Position numbers and translations under genes: made by a program
Shown here: positions 32,149 through 41,205 of the stretch, piece by piece
Numbering within the stretch: the stretch's first letter is position 1
How the letters are laid out: every line of letters begins with the position of its first letter
Notes under the pieces: generated by a model
What the model saw: the letters and a program-made list of their open reading frames with translations, nothing else
Databases searched by the model: none
What the model was told of the DNA's origin: nothing
Assembly (NCBI RefSeq): GCF_014652875.1
Contig: NZ_BMZQ01000004.1
Location: 1 to 64,000 of the forward strand
Direction: 5' to 3'
Source of the DNA: Tianweitania populi
GTDB taxonomy: Bacteria; Pseudomonadota; Alphaproteobacteria; Rhizobiales; Rhizobiaceae
DNA: 64,000 bases

Positions 32149-34296
32149 CTAGAACTGGTAGCGCAGGCTGCCGATGATCTGGCGTCCTTCACCGCGATAA
32201 CCGTAGGTGCCGGAATAGGTCGGCTCGCGGTCGTCGAACACGTTCTTTACGTTGAGCTTGGCCTGCGTGCCCTTCATGCTCTCGCTCAACTTGCTGAAGT
32301 CGTAGGTGACCGATGCATCCACGAGCAGGCGCGCGTCGTTCTTCAAGGTGTTGGCGTCGTCCCCGAAGCTTTTACCCTCAACGCGCAGGCCAAGACCCAG
32401 CCCAAGACCTTCGGCTGGTCCGTTCACGAAGGTGTAGTCGCCCCAGACAGCGAACTGATGGGCGGGAATGCCCGACGGCGTGGATCCGACATTATCGCCT
32501 TCCGTGATCTCGAGGTCGAGATAGGTGTAGGCCGCCGTCAGGTTGATGCCGTTGGGCAGGCTGGTTGCCGCTTCAAGTTCCAGGCCACGGGAGCGGACCT
32601 CGCCACGCTGAACCTGGAACAACGGATTGGTCTCGTCGGGGGCAAGCACGTTGGACTGAACGATATTGAAGACCGCCGCACTCGCGGTGAGGTTTAGGTC
32701 CGTCGGCTGGTACTTGATGCCGGCTTCGACCTGCTCGCCTTCCGTCGGCTTGAAGCTGGTGCCGTCGGCATTGGCGCCGATGGTGGGCGAGAACGACGTC
32801 GAGTAGCTTACATACGGCGCGATGCCGTTATCGAAGAGATAGCCCAGGCCGACGCGGCCGGAGAAGTTGGTGTCGTCCTGTTTGGTGTCGGAGCCGAGGT
32901 CGTTGTCGTGGTCCTTGTTGCTTACCCAGTCGTAGCGGCCGCCCAACGTCAGGATGAAGCTGTTCCATTCAAGCTGATCCTGAAGATAGGCGCCTGTTTG
33001 GTGCTGCTTGGTGGTCACGTTCCGATAATTGTAGTCAGGCCGCTCGAACGGTTGCGCGCCATAGTTCAGCGAAACGAGATCGAGATCCGGCGCAGGTCCA
33101 TATCCGATCCTGTCGTCGACATCGACGTGGTTGTAATCGAGGCCCATCAAGACCGTATGATCGACCGTGCCGGTCTGGAATTCGGCCTGTGCCTGGTTGT
33201 CGACGGCAAGGGAGTCGAGCTTGTCCTGGATGATCCAGGACGAGCGCTGCGCGGTCAGGCGATCCGGCGCGATCGCGTCGATCTGCCCATAAGGAACGTC
33301 TGCATAGATGTGGGCATAACGCAGGTTCTGGCGCACGCTCCACGTTTCGTTGAAGCGATGCTTGAACTCATAGCCCACGCGGCCCTGGTCCTGAACGAAA
33401 GGCCCCGATGCGGGATCGCCGGATTCGAGATTGGTGATCCGGCCGTCTTCGTTGAAGAAGGACGCATTGCCGCCCACCTCGGCGTGGGAATATTCGCCCA
33501 AAAGCGTCAGGCTGGTGTCACGATCATCCGAACGGAAGGTCACCGCTGGCGCGATGAAGATGCGGTCGTCCGGTACGCTGCGCAAGTCGGTATCGGCATC
33601 GCGGTAAAGGCCCGTCAGGCGATACAGAACGTTGTCGTTGCCGGCCACCGGACCGGACAGGTCGAACTGGCTCTGGTAGCGGCTGTTGTTCCCGATCTGA
33701 CCTTCGATCACCCGGTAGGTGTCTTCGGTTGGTCGCTTGGAGACCAGGTTGACGATGCCACCCGGTGCACCGCCGCCATAAAGAACTGAACTCGGTCCTT
33801 TGAGGATGCTGATCGCGTCGAGACCGTAAGGCTCCGTCTTGAAGAGCGAAAAGTTGCCCGGCAGTTCGCGCAGGCCATCGCGGTAAACAGCATCATAGGT
33901 CACGTTGAAGCCGCGGATGTAGAAGCTGTCGAAGCGATTGTCGAAGCCGAATGCCTGGTTCACGATGCCGGGCGTGTAATCGAGCGCTTCCTTCAGCGTC
34001 TGAACCTTGCGATCTTCGAGCTGCTGGCTCGTCACGACATTGATTGCCTGCGGAACCTTCACCAGCGGCGTGTCGGTTTTGGTTCCGACCTCGGCGCGAG
34101 TCGCGACATAGCCATCGGCGGTCACGCCGCCACCTGGCCCGGTTCCGTCGCCTCCATTGCCGCTCACCACCACCGTTTCAAGCGTGACTGCCTCCTGCGC
34201 GAGGGCAGGATAGAGCCCGCTAGCCAACGCGAGAGAGAAGAGCGAAACGCCTTTAAGCAAGCGGTGCAAAGACGAAGTTGGATGGGTCGGTGACAT
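32149..34296 (-). CDS. TonB-dependent siderophore receptor (FhuA/FoxA-like)
   Basis: A 715-residue outer-membrane receptor. The signal peptide covers about residues 1-33 (cleavage near ALAQEA), then a TonB-box-like ETVVVSG, the plug domain (TPLVKVPQAINVVTSQQLED, then GFNVTYDAVYRDGLRE and LYGGGAPGGIVNLVSKRP), then a 22-strand barrel ending in a C-terminal Phe (GSLRYQF). No N-terminal signalling domain is present. It diverges from the binding-protein gene at 34429 and is followed by the esterase. The close resemblance to hydroxamate receptors is family-level; the ligand is not determined. Confidence 0.93.
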   Translation of the reverse strand: MSPTHPTSSLHRLLKGVSLFSLALASGLYPALAQEAVTLETVVVSGNGGDGTGPGGGVTADGYVATRAEVGTKTDTPLVKVPQAINVVTSQQLEDRKVQTLKEALDYTPGIVNQAFGFDNRFDSFYIRGFNVTYDAVYRDGLRELPGNFSLFKTEPYGLDAISILKGPSSVLYGGGAPGGIVNLVSKRPTEDTYRVIEGQIGNNSRYQSQFDLSGPVAGNDNVLYRLTGLYRDADTDLRSVPDDRIFIAPAVTFRSDDRDTSLTLLGEYSHAEVGGNASFFNEDGRITNLESGDPASGPFVQDQGRVGYEFKHRFNETWSVRQNLRYAHIYADVPYGQIDAIAPDRLTAQRSSWIIQDKLDSLAVDNQAQAEFQTGTVDHTVLMGLDYNHVDVDDRIGYGPAPDLDLVSLNYGAQPFERPDYNYRNVTTKQHQTGAYLQDQLEWNSFILTLGGRYDWVSNKDHDNDLGSDTKQDDTNFSGRVGLGYLFDNGIAPYVSYSTSFSPTIGANADGTSFKPTEGEQVEAGIKYQPTDLNLTASAAVFNIVQSNVLAPDETNPLFQVQRGEVRSRGLELEAATSLPNGINLTAAYTYLDLEITEGDNVGSTPSGIPAHQFAVWGDYTFVNGPAEGLGLGLGLRVEGKSFGDDANTLKNDARLLVDASVTYDFSKLSESMKGTQAKLNVKNVFDDREPTYSGTYGYRGEGRQIIGSLRYQF

Positions 34297-34344
34297 GGGA
34301 TACCTCTGGACCTGCAGATGCAGCCAGCGGGTTTTGCGTTAACA

Positions 34345-34359
34345 TGAGTGGGGCTTTCA
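34345..34359. promoter_or_regulatory. TGA-N9-TCA iron-box-like site between divergent siderophore genes
   Basis: TGAGTGGGGCTTTCA matches the TGA-N9-TCA pattern of the rhizobial iron regulator RirA. It sits in the 132-base gap between the receptor gene and the binding-protein gene, 49 bases before the receptor start. Six fixed bases can occur by chance, but the location is right. Confidence 0.35.
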
Positions 34360-34428
34360 AGTATCATTTGCAAAGATGCGCCGGGTGTTGCTAAGCCGCA
34401 TCACGAAAACGTTAGAACAGGCTCCGCA

Positions 34429-35313
34429 TTGGTTTTTTCCCGTCGACACTTTCTGGCAACATGCGCCGGGGCAGTCAGCTCCGGCTTCCCCTTAAGCGCC
34501 GGTGCCAGTTCGATAGCAGGTACACCCAGGATCGTGTCACTCGATTACGGTTTGGCGGAAACCCTGCTGATGCTCGATTCGGCGCCCATCGCGGTTGCTG
34601 ACGCGCGTGGCTGGAAGGACTGGGTGGCCCAGCCCACGCTGCCGATTTCGACGGTTGATTGTGGGGTCGCGCTGGATCCCAACCTGGAACTTCTGTCCAC
34701 CCTTAAACCGGATGTCATCCTGACAACCGAGTATCTGGCGATGGTTGAGGACCGGCTGACTGTGGTGGCTCCCGTTCGCCGCTTGTCGATCTTTTCCGAA
34801 GGCGGCACGCCCTATCCAAAAGCCGTGGAAGCAGCGCTGGCTCTTGGGGAACTCATCGGCGACCGGGATCGGGCTCAGCGCTACGTCGCGGAGTCGGAAA
34901 CCTATTTCGATGTCTGCCGCGAGCGGGCGCGGCCTTTCAGCGAGAAGCCGATCCTGCTTCTCTCCTTTCTCGATCCACGCCATGTCAGGGTCTATGGTGC
35001 GCCCGGCATGTATGACGACGTCTTGAAGCGCATCGGCCTGCGCAATGCTTGGACGGAAGAAACGAACTACTGGGGCTTTTCCACGATCGGCATCGAGGCT
35101 CTGGCAAAGATCGGTTCGGCCTTTGCCGTTGCCGATCATCTGCCGCAAGACATCCAGGCTGTTCTGGACCAAAGCCCGCTCTGGAACGATCTGCCTTCCG
35201 TATCGGGTCGCAAGATCCCCGTTCTGCCGACGGTCCTGATGTTCGGCGCCATTCCCTCCGCGCGCCGTTTTGCCGGACTTCTTCTCGATGCATTGGAAGG
35301 CGCGGCAGCTTGA
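34429..35313 (+). CDS. fhuD: Iron-siderophore binding protein (FhuD-like)
   Basis: A type III (FecB/FhuD) periplasmic protein of about 294 residues. The start is uncertain. TTG 34429 gives a compact twin-arginine-like signal (SRRHFLATCAGAVSSG), while GTG 34348 would add a 27-residue head. Family landmarks are RIVSLDYGLAETLLML, PDVILTTEYLA and the long backbone helix. The gene overlaps the permease gene and opens the plus-strand uptake operon. Confidence 0.88.
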   Translation: MVFSRRHFLATCAGAVSSGFPLSAGASSIAGTPRIVSLDYGLAETLLMLDSAPIAVADARGWKDWVAQPTLPISTVDCGVALDPNLELLSTLKPDVILTTEYLAMVEDRLTVVAPVRRLSIFSEGGTPYPKAVEAALALGELIGDRDRAQRYVAESETYFDVCRERARPFSEKPILLLSFLDPRHVRVYGAPGMYDDVLKRIGLRNAWTEETNYWGFSTIGIEALAKIGSAFAVADHLPQDIQAVLDQSPLWNDLPSVSGRKIPVLPTVLMFGAIPSARRFAGLLLDALEGAAA

Positions 35314-37319
35314 TTTCGTCGCCCTTGAACAAAGCGCACCGGCAACTGCCGCATGGCCCTGCCCTGCTGGCGCTCATGCTGGTCATTCCGATCCTGATCC
35401 TAGGCGCGATGCTTCTGTCTTCGAAGCTTCCCATGCTTTGGCAGCCTCCCAGCGCCGCTTATGACCCCGATCGGATGGTGTTTCTGTATTCCACGCTTCC
35501 GCGTCTGGTGATGGCGGTGTTGTGCGGTGGAGCCCTTGCGGCGTCGGGCGCCATTTTGCAGCAGGTGTTGCGCAACCCGCTGGCATCGCCAACCACGTTG
35601 GGGATCGATGCCGGAGCGCGACTGGCTCTTGCGCTCGCCACGCTCTTTTTTCCCGCCCTTTTTGGCTGGGGGCGCGATGTGGTGGCGCTTCTTGGCTCAT
35701 CGCTGGCAGCCTGCCTCGTTTTCGCTCTTGCCCGAAGACAGGATTTCGCGCCGATCCCGCTTGTTCTATCGGGCCTGCTTGTCGGCCTTTACTGCGGCGC
35801 GCTCGCCTCGATCCTGGCGTTGATCGATAGCCGCTGGCTTGCCAGTCTTTTCATCTGGGGCGGCGGTTCTCTCAGCCAGCAGAGCTGGCAGCCAACCGTG
35901 GATCTTTCAATCAGGCTGGCATTGGCGGCGCCCTTCGCGGTGTTTCTCCTGCGGCCCCTGACACTGCTCGAGCTTGGGGATGACGCAGCGCGCGGGCTGG
36001 GACTGCCCGTGTCACGCCTGCGCCTTGGCGCCGTAGCACTGGCCGTGGTTCTCTCGGCCTTTACGGTCAGCGCAGTGGGGGTGATCGGCTTTGTTGGCTT
36101 GGTTGCACCCATTTTGACACGCTTGGCCGGTGCGCGGGACTTTACGGCCCGCCTCGTTTGGTCAACCCTGATCGGCGCCTTGTTGCTGTTGTTGACCGAT
36201 CTTCTGGTGCAATACGGCGCCGGCGCGTCATCCGACCTGTTGCCGACCGGTGCGGTGACGGCGATCCTGGGATCACCGATCCTGCTTTGGCTTCTGCCGC
36301 GCCTTCAGGCTTCCATGCGCCCATCCAGCGGGCACACATCCGGCACTCGCGCTGCGCGTCTGAACAACAGCCAAAACAGGCTGGTCATGGCTGCGCTCGC
36401 GGTCGGGCTTCTTGGTCTCGTTCTGGTGGTGCTGTTTTTCGGGCGCGCGCCCGATGGCTCCTGGCACTGGCTCGCTCAAACCGAACTATCGACCGCCCTG
36501 CCCTGGCGATGGCCGCGCAGCCTTGCGGTGGCTTCGGCCGGTGCGCTTCTTGCCACGGCAGGCTTCGTGCTCCAGCGCCTGACCGGCAATGAAATGGCCA
36601 GTCCCGAAATTCTCGGCATCAGCGCCGGCTCGACCTTCGCCGTGGCGATCGGCCTTTTCGTGATCGGCGACATGTCGTCCGTTGAAGCCTTCCTAGCGGC
36701 TATGGCGGGCGCTGCCGCGACCTTGTTCCTGGTTCTTCTGCTGGGGCGGCGCGCGGGATTTGCACCAGAACGCATGCTGCTTGCCGGCATCGCCATTTCT
36801 GCGCTGCTCGATGCCGTGATCGGCATGCTTTCGGCAACAGGCGATCCGCGCTCCTTCCAGCTCCTGTCTTGGATGTCCGGTGTTGCCAGCGGCGTTCAGC
36901 CGGTCGGCGCGGCCTCCGCTGCTGTTGTCGCGGCACTCATGCTTGCGGTCACCCTCCTGGCTCGTCGGCCGATCGAACTGCTGGCGCTGGGAGCCCCAAG
37001 TGCTGGCGGGCTGGGCCTGAACGTGCGCTCAGTGCACCTACTCCTGCTGGCCCTGGCCGCGATCGCCACGGCGGCGGCCACTCCGTTGGTGGGGCCGCTG
37101 ACATTCGCAGGCTTGATCGCGCCGCATCTTGTTCGACTGACGGGTGTCAGGGGAGCCTTGCCGTCCCTGCTGGGCAGCGCCTGCGCCGGCGCCACAATCC
37201 TTCTTGCCGCGGACTGGCTTGCGCGAGTCTGCGCCTTCCCGTTCCAGCTTCCCACCGGTCTCGTCGCCTGCCTCGTCGGCGCGCCCGTCCTGCTTTGGCT
37301 CCTGCAAAGGCGTGCCTGA
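35310..37319 (+). CDS. fhuB: Iron-siderophore ABC permease, double-length (FhuB-like)
   Basis: A 669-residue permease made of two homologous BtuC/FecCD halves in one chain, each with about ten helices. The first half shows LPRLVMAVLCGGALAASGAI and NPLASPTTLG, the second RSLAVASAGALLATAG and NEMASPEILG. This layout is specific to FhuB. I chose TTG 35310, which overlaps the fhuD stop and leads directly into the first helix; the open frame continues left but overlaps fhuD. The stop overlaps the fhuC start (TGATG). Confidence 0.92.
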   Translation: MISSPLNKAHRQLPHGPALLALMLVIPILILGAMLLSSKLPMLWQPPSAAYDPDRMVFLYSTLPRLVMAVLCGGALAASGAILQQVLRNPLASPTTLGIDAGARLALALATLFFPALFGWGRDVVALLGSSLAACLVFALARRQDFAPIPLVLSGLLVGLYCGALASILALIDSRWLASLFIWGGGSLSQQSWQPTVDLSIRLALAAPFAVFLLRPLTLLELGDDAARGLGLPVSRLRLGAVALAVVLSAFTVSAVGVIGFVGLVAPILTRLAGARDFTARLVWSTLIGALLLLLTDLLVQYGAGASSDLLPTGAVTAILGSPILLWLLPRLQASMRPSSGHTSGTRAARLNNSQNRLVMAALAVGLLGLVLVVLFFGRAPDGSWHWLAQTELSTALPWRWPRSLAVASAGALLATAGFVLQRLTGNEMASPEILGISAGSTFAVAIGLFVIGDMSSVEAFLAAMAGAAATLFLVLLLGRRAGFAPERMLLAGIAISALLDAVIGMLSATGDPRSFQLLSWMSGVASGVQPVGAASAAVVAALMLAVTLLARRPIELLALGAPSAGGLGLNVRSVHLLLLALAAIATAAATPLVGPLTFAGLIAPHLVRLTGVRGALPSLLGSACAGATILLAADWLARVCAFPFQLPTGLVACLVGAPVLLWLLQRRA

Positions 37320-38167
37320 TGACAACGAACCTTTCTTCAGGCTCGCCTGGCCCCCAATCCGCCTTTTCGCTTGACAAGGTGCACTTCAAGGTTGGCGATC
37401 GCACCATCCTTCATCCACTCGACCTCACTTTGTATCCCGGCGAAGTTGTTGGCCTGATCGGACAAAACGGCTCGGGAAAGTCGACCTTGCTCAAGTTTCT
37501 GGCGCGCCAGAACGAGCCCAGCGGCGGCACCATCCACTTCGAAAACCGTTCACTGACGAAATGGGGCGCGCGCGACTTCGCCAAGCGTGTCGCTTATCTT
37601 CCCCAGGATCCGCCGATCGGCACCGGCCTCACCGCGCGTGAACTCGTTCGCCTCGGCCGCTATCCCTGGCATGGTGCCTTGGGCCGGTTCACCGAAGACG
37701 ACGCGGCGAAGGCCGAGAAGGCGATGGAGATGACCGACACGCTGCAATTTGCCGAGCGCAGCATCGATACGCTGTCGGGGGGCGAGCGTCAGCGTGTCTG
37801 GCTTGCCATGCTGGTGGCGCAGGATGCCGGCTGTCTTCTTCTCGACGAACCAACCTCGGCGCTCGACATCGCGCACCAGATCGAAGTCCTTTCGCTGATC
37901 CGGCGCCTAGGCCATACGCGAAACCTTTGCGTCGTTGTCGTGCTCCACGACGTCAACATGGCCGCGCGCTTCTGCGACCGCATCGTGGCCCTGCGGAACG
38001 GATGCCTCGTTGCGGACGAAACGCCGGCAAACTTCATGACACCGTCGGCGCTTTCGTCGGTCTATGGCATCGACATGACGGTCTTGGCGCAGCTCGGAAC
38101 CCCACGGGTCGGCGTCGCGGTTCCGGCCTACAAGGAAGAGCGTTTACCGGCTAGTCGAGTGCCTTAG
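37319..38167 (+). CDS. fhuC: Iron-siderophore ABC ATPase (FhuC-like)
   Basis: A 282-residue ATPase with Walker A GQNGSGKST, a FhuC-like loop YLPQDPPIGTGLTARELV, signature LSGGERQRVWLAM, Walker B LLLDEPTSALD and switch His VVLHDVN. ATG 37319 overlaps the fhuB stop. With fhuD and fhuB it completes the importer; the receptor is encoded divergently. The intergenic region to 38307 contains no gene. Confidence 0.93.
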   Translation: MTTNLSSGSPGPQSAFSLDKVHFKVGDRTILHPLDLTLYPGEVVGLIGQNGSGKSTLLKFLARQNEPSGGTIHFENRSLTKWGARDFAKRVAYLPQDPPIGTGLTARELVRLGRYPWHGALGRFTEDDAAKAEKAMEMTDTLQFAERSIDTLSGGERQRVWLAMLVAQDAGCLLLDEPTSALDIAHQIEVLSLIRRLGHTRNLCVVVVLHDVNMAARFCDRIVALRNGCLVADETPANFMTPSALSSVYGIDMTVLAQLGTPRVGVAVPAYKEERLPASRVP

Positions 38168-38307
38168 CTCGGCCACGCGACTGTTAGCAGGTGCACTCGT
38201 CAGGCTACCTGTCTCGTAATGCTCCATAAGGGGTTCCTCCCTACAACAACACTCGCACAAGTAGCTCACAAGGAAGCTCCTGCGAGTCTGATGAAGGGTG
38301 TTCGTTC

Positions 38308-39750
38308 GTGGTCCAAATTCTTCTTACACTTCCGGCGGATGGTTGCCGGCGTTGGCAGAATGAGGTGGCGGCGCGACTGCTGGAGGCGGGGCATGTCGTT
38401 TCCGTGCGCCATTCGCCAGGTCGACCTACAGGCTCGCGGCTTCTGAATGCTGTGCTTTCCGCTGAGACCCGCGTTTTCGGCGCTTCACTGGCCAGCGAGT
38501 GCAAACCTCTTCCGCAAACCGAGTATGATGAGGTTGATCTCGTGATCAACCTCGCTCCTTCCGCGCCAAAGATAAGCAAGCCAACACTGACGCTTACATT
38601 TGCCGGTTGCAGTAGTTTCGAGGACGGGCTGGCCCAGCTGGTGACGGGCAGCGACACGTTGGACTTGGTTGCAAGCATCGATGGCATCGCGCTTGGGCGT
38701 GCGAGACCGATGATCCGAGACCGGCTTTGGCTCAAGCGCGCATCCGACGATCTGCTCGCCGGCGCCCTATCGTTGATCCTGCAGACCGTCAGCCGTTTTG
38801 CAGCCAACAGACTAGTTCCGTTGGAGGATATGCCCTCCTCCCCCACTGGCCAAACATCGTTCGCACGGCACTATCCCTTGTTCTTCAGCAAGGCGGTGGT
38901 CGCTCGCTTGATCCGGAAGGTTCAGCGCCGAAAGCGTCCCTTCTATTGGCAGGTTGCGTATCGCAGCATCAAGGGTGGGGGCGTAGCCGAAACCGGCGCA
39001 ATCGACGGAGCACCGTTCACGGTCCTGCCCGACGACGGCACGCGCTTCTATGCCGACCCCTTCGTGTTCGAACATGAAGGCCGCATGTTCCTGTTCGTGG
39101 AAGAGTTTCCCTATGCGCTGAACCGAGGCGTTATCTCGGTTGCGGAGCTTCAGAATGACGGAACCTTCGACACGCCGCGCAGAGTGCTGGAGGAGCCGCA
39201 TCATCTTTCTTACCCTCAGGTCTTCAGGCATGATGGCGAGATCTACATGCTGCCTGAAAGCGCTGCTGCGCGGGAACTGGTGCTGTATCGCGCCGCGTCC
39301 TTTCCGGACACGTGGGTGCGTGACAGGGTTCTTCTCGCGGATCGCGACATCAACGACGCCACGGTTCTTCAACACGGAGGACGTTTCTGGCTCGTCGCCA
39401 CGGAGCGAGTGGGTGTCGGCGGCCCTTCGGACACGATGGTGGTCCTGTCTGCTGACAATCCGCGCGGGCCCTGGATCGACCATGCGCTCAATCCGGTTGC
39501 CATCGATCACTCGGCAGCAAGGCCAGGTGGCTCGTTTATTCGAACAGGCGAGCGCATCCTGCTGCCCGTTCAGAATGGATCACAAAGCTATGGAGGAGGG
39601 CTGGGGCTGATGGAGTTGCAACAGCTCGACGATGGTCATGTTCGGTTCAGTGCGCCGGAACCCATTCGTCCCGGTTCAGCCTGGGACCGAAAAGGCATCC
39701 ACACGCTCAATCGTGTTGGCCGGGTGGAAGTGATCGATAGCGCCGGCTGA
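38308..39750 (+). CDS. Beta-propeller protein of polysaccharide clusters (GINT1 N-terminal-like)
   Basis: A 480-residue protein. The N-terminal 200 residues resemble a formyltransferase-like or GT-like fold (LLTLPADGCRRWQNEVAARL). The C-terminal half is a five-bladed propeller of the glucosamine inositolphosphorylceramide transferase N-terminal type, with the family repeats FYADPFVFEHEGRMFLFVEE, YPQVFRHDGEIYMLPES and DATVLQHGGRFWLVATE. Such propellers resemble GH43/GH68 folds and are encoded within bacterial exopolysaccharide clusters. It starts the cluster here, convergent with the polymerase gene. A sugar-transfer or decoration role is likely; the acceptor is unknown. Confidence 0.75.
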   Translation: MVQILLTLPADGCRRWQNEVAARLLEAGHVVSVRHSPGRPTGSRLLNAVLSAETRVFGASLASECKPLPQTEYDEVDLVINLAPSAPKISKPTLTLTFAGCSSFEDGLAQLVTGSDTLDLVASIDGIALGRARPMIRDRLWLKRASDDLLAGALSLILQTVSRFAANRLVPLEDMPSSPTGQTSFARHYPLFFSKAVVARLIRKVQRRKRPFYWQVAYRSIKGGGVAETGAIDGAPFTVLPDDGTRFYADPFVFEHEGRMFLFVEEFPYALNRGVISVAELQNDGTFDTPRRVLEEPHHLSYPQVFRHDGEIYMLPESAAARELVLYRAASFPDTWVRDRVLLADRDINDATVLQHGGRFWLVATERVGVGGPSDTMVVLSADNPRGPWIDHALNPVAIDHSAARPGGSFIRTGERILLPVQNGSQSYGGGLGLMELQQLDDGHVRFSAPEPIRPGSAWDRKGIHTLNRVGRVEVIDSAG

Positions 39751-39752
39751 TT

Positions 39753-41048
39753 TTAAGCTACGTCAGCAAGCCCTCTTCGCCGAACATTCACCTCGTCCGA
39801 CGCGCCATTGACCTGATATGCCATCAGCAGAATGAACACGATCATCAGTTCCGGCGCCTTGGACGACAGCGTGTTGTTCGACAAGGCTGCCAGAAGGAAG
39901 GTGATCGTCCCGATCCAGGCCGGGCGCGTCGTGTTGCGAAGCAGCTGATACAAGAAGCGGAAGAAGCTCAGCGAGAAGATAACGGCAAGCGGAACACCAA
40001 ACAGCAGGCCGAGCACAACCGGCGTGCTTTCGATATAAGGCAGGTGAAGCTTCTCGTTGACGATCGCCAGCAGGTCGTCGGCATTCATGCCGAACAGGAT
40101 GTTCTGCCAAGTCACGAAGTCGAACACCTGATACACTGTCACGCGTGCCGAAAAGTTCTCGTCGAAAATCGTTTCATTGAAGCGGTTCAGGAAACCGCCG
40201 GCCGCAAACGCAATGATCAATGCCGCGCCCCCGATCACGGTTAGAAGCGTCACCGTGAATTTCGCCTCCCGTTGCTGACGGCGGGAAAGTCCTCGCCAGG
40301 GAAGGATGGTCGTAAGCAAGAGAGTTTCGATGATGGCGAGCAGCAAAGCTGCGCGTGCGCCGGAGGCGGCGGTGCCCGCAAACAACAAGAGGATGCAGGC
40401 AATCTTGACCCATAGCCGCCACGGTGTCAGCGCGACGAAGGCGATGGCCGTGGCGCAAAGCGTGCCCAGTGCAAGCGGATGCGCAGAAAGACCGATCGGC
40501 CGGAACTCCTGTTCCCGAAATGGATAGGGCAGGAAGTGCTGCTGCACGACCGCTTCCACGATGCCCAGGATCGCGCTGACGACGATCATGCCGAGCATGA
40601 CACTTCCCAGTGCCGTCCGCGTTTCCCGGTTCAGGCTGAGCATGATCATGGCCGCGGCACAGGCGACCAGGTAGGAATCAATGACGAACCCGCTTGAACC
40701 TGCTCGGCCGGTGACGAAGAGATAGGGCACGAGCAGAAGGATCAGCGCGGTAAAGCGCAGGATTGCCTTGAACAGGCTGACCTCATCGCCTTTCAGCACC
40801 AGCGGCCTGCTGATGAGGATGGCTGCAAGCAGGAAGAAGATGGCGTAAGTTCCGATATGGAGCTTTTCCGGGAACGAGCCTCCTTCTGTGGAGTATGAAA
40901 CCGCAAGATTCAGCATTTGCGGCGAGACCACCGCACGCAGAATGAAGACAACTGCAGCACATAGAAAAAGCAGCAGAGACACGGCATTCCGCTGATACAC
41001 GTCCGCGGCGCTCGATTTCTCGATTCCGCCAGTGACACTTGCAGCCAT
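39753..41048 (-). CDS. Polysaccharide polymerase-like membrane protein (VpsF/Wzy type)
   Basis: A 431-residue polytopic membrane protein with about 11 transmembrane helices and a long periplasmic loop (around residues 300-345, with GGFLNRFNETIFDENFSARV). It resembles the VpsF family and O-antigen ligase/polymerase proteins (GARAALLLAIIETLLL region). I chose ATG 41048 (MAASVTGGIEK); TTG 41111 would add 21 residues without a ribosome binding site. It would join repeat units in the periplasm. It is transcribed away from the wzz gene at 41206, sharing a divergent promoter region. Confidence 0.78.
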   Translation of the reverse strand: MAASVTGGIEKSSAADVYQRNAVSLLLFLCAAVVFILRAVVSPQMLNLAVSYSTEGGSFPEKLHIGTYAIFFLLAAILISRPLVLKGDEVSLFKAILRFTALILLLVPYLFVTGRAGSSGFVIDSYLVACAAAMIMLSLNRETRTALGSVMLGMIVVSAILGIVEAVVQQHFLPYPFREQEFRPIGLSAHPLALGTLCATAIAFVALTPWRLWVKIACILLLFAGTAASGARAALLLAIIETLLLTTILPWRGLSRRQQREAKFTVTLLTVIGGAALIIAFAAGGFLNRFNETIFDENFSARVTVYQVFDFVTWQNILFGMNADDLLAIVNEKLHLPYIESTPVVLGLLFGVPLAVIFSLSFFRFLYQLLRNTTRPAWIGTITFLLAALSNNTLSSKAPELMIVFILLMAYQVNGASDEVNVRRRGLADVA

Positions 41049-41205
41049 TTTCAACCAGAAGCGAGAGGGCTCGATGGAAGCAACGATCTTGGCATTCGCC
41101 CTTGCTCCCAAGTCAAAGATCGTGATGCCACAATAAAGCGGCGTGGATAATCGTATCTTAACAAACCCGATTTACAGCTGAGCTCACAGCATCCGGCGAT
41201 CCATC

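Noticed and set aside
34348-34428. Upstream GTG extension of the FhuD-like gene
   Set aside because: The extension lacks a ribosome binding site, overlaps the iron-box-like site and precedes a well-formed signal peptide, so the shorter start is preferred.
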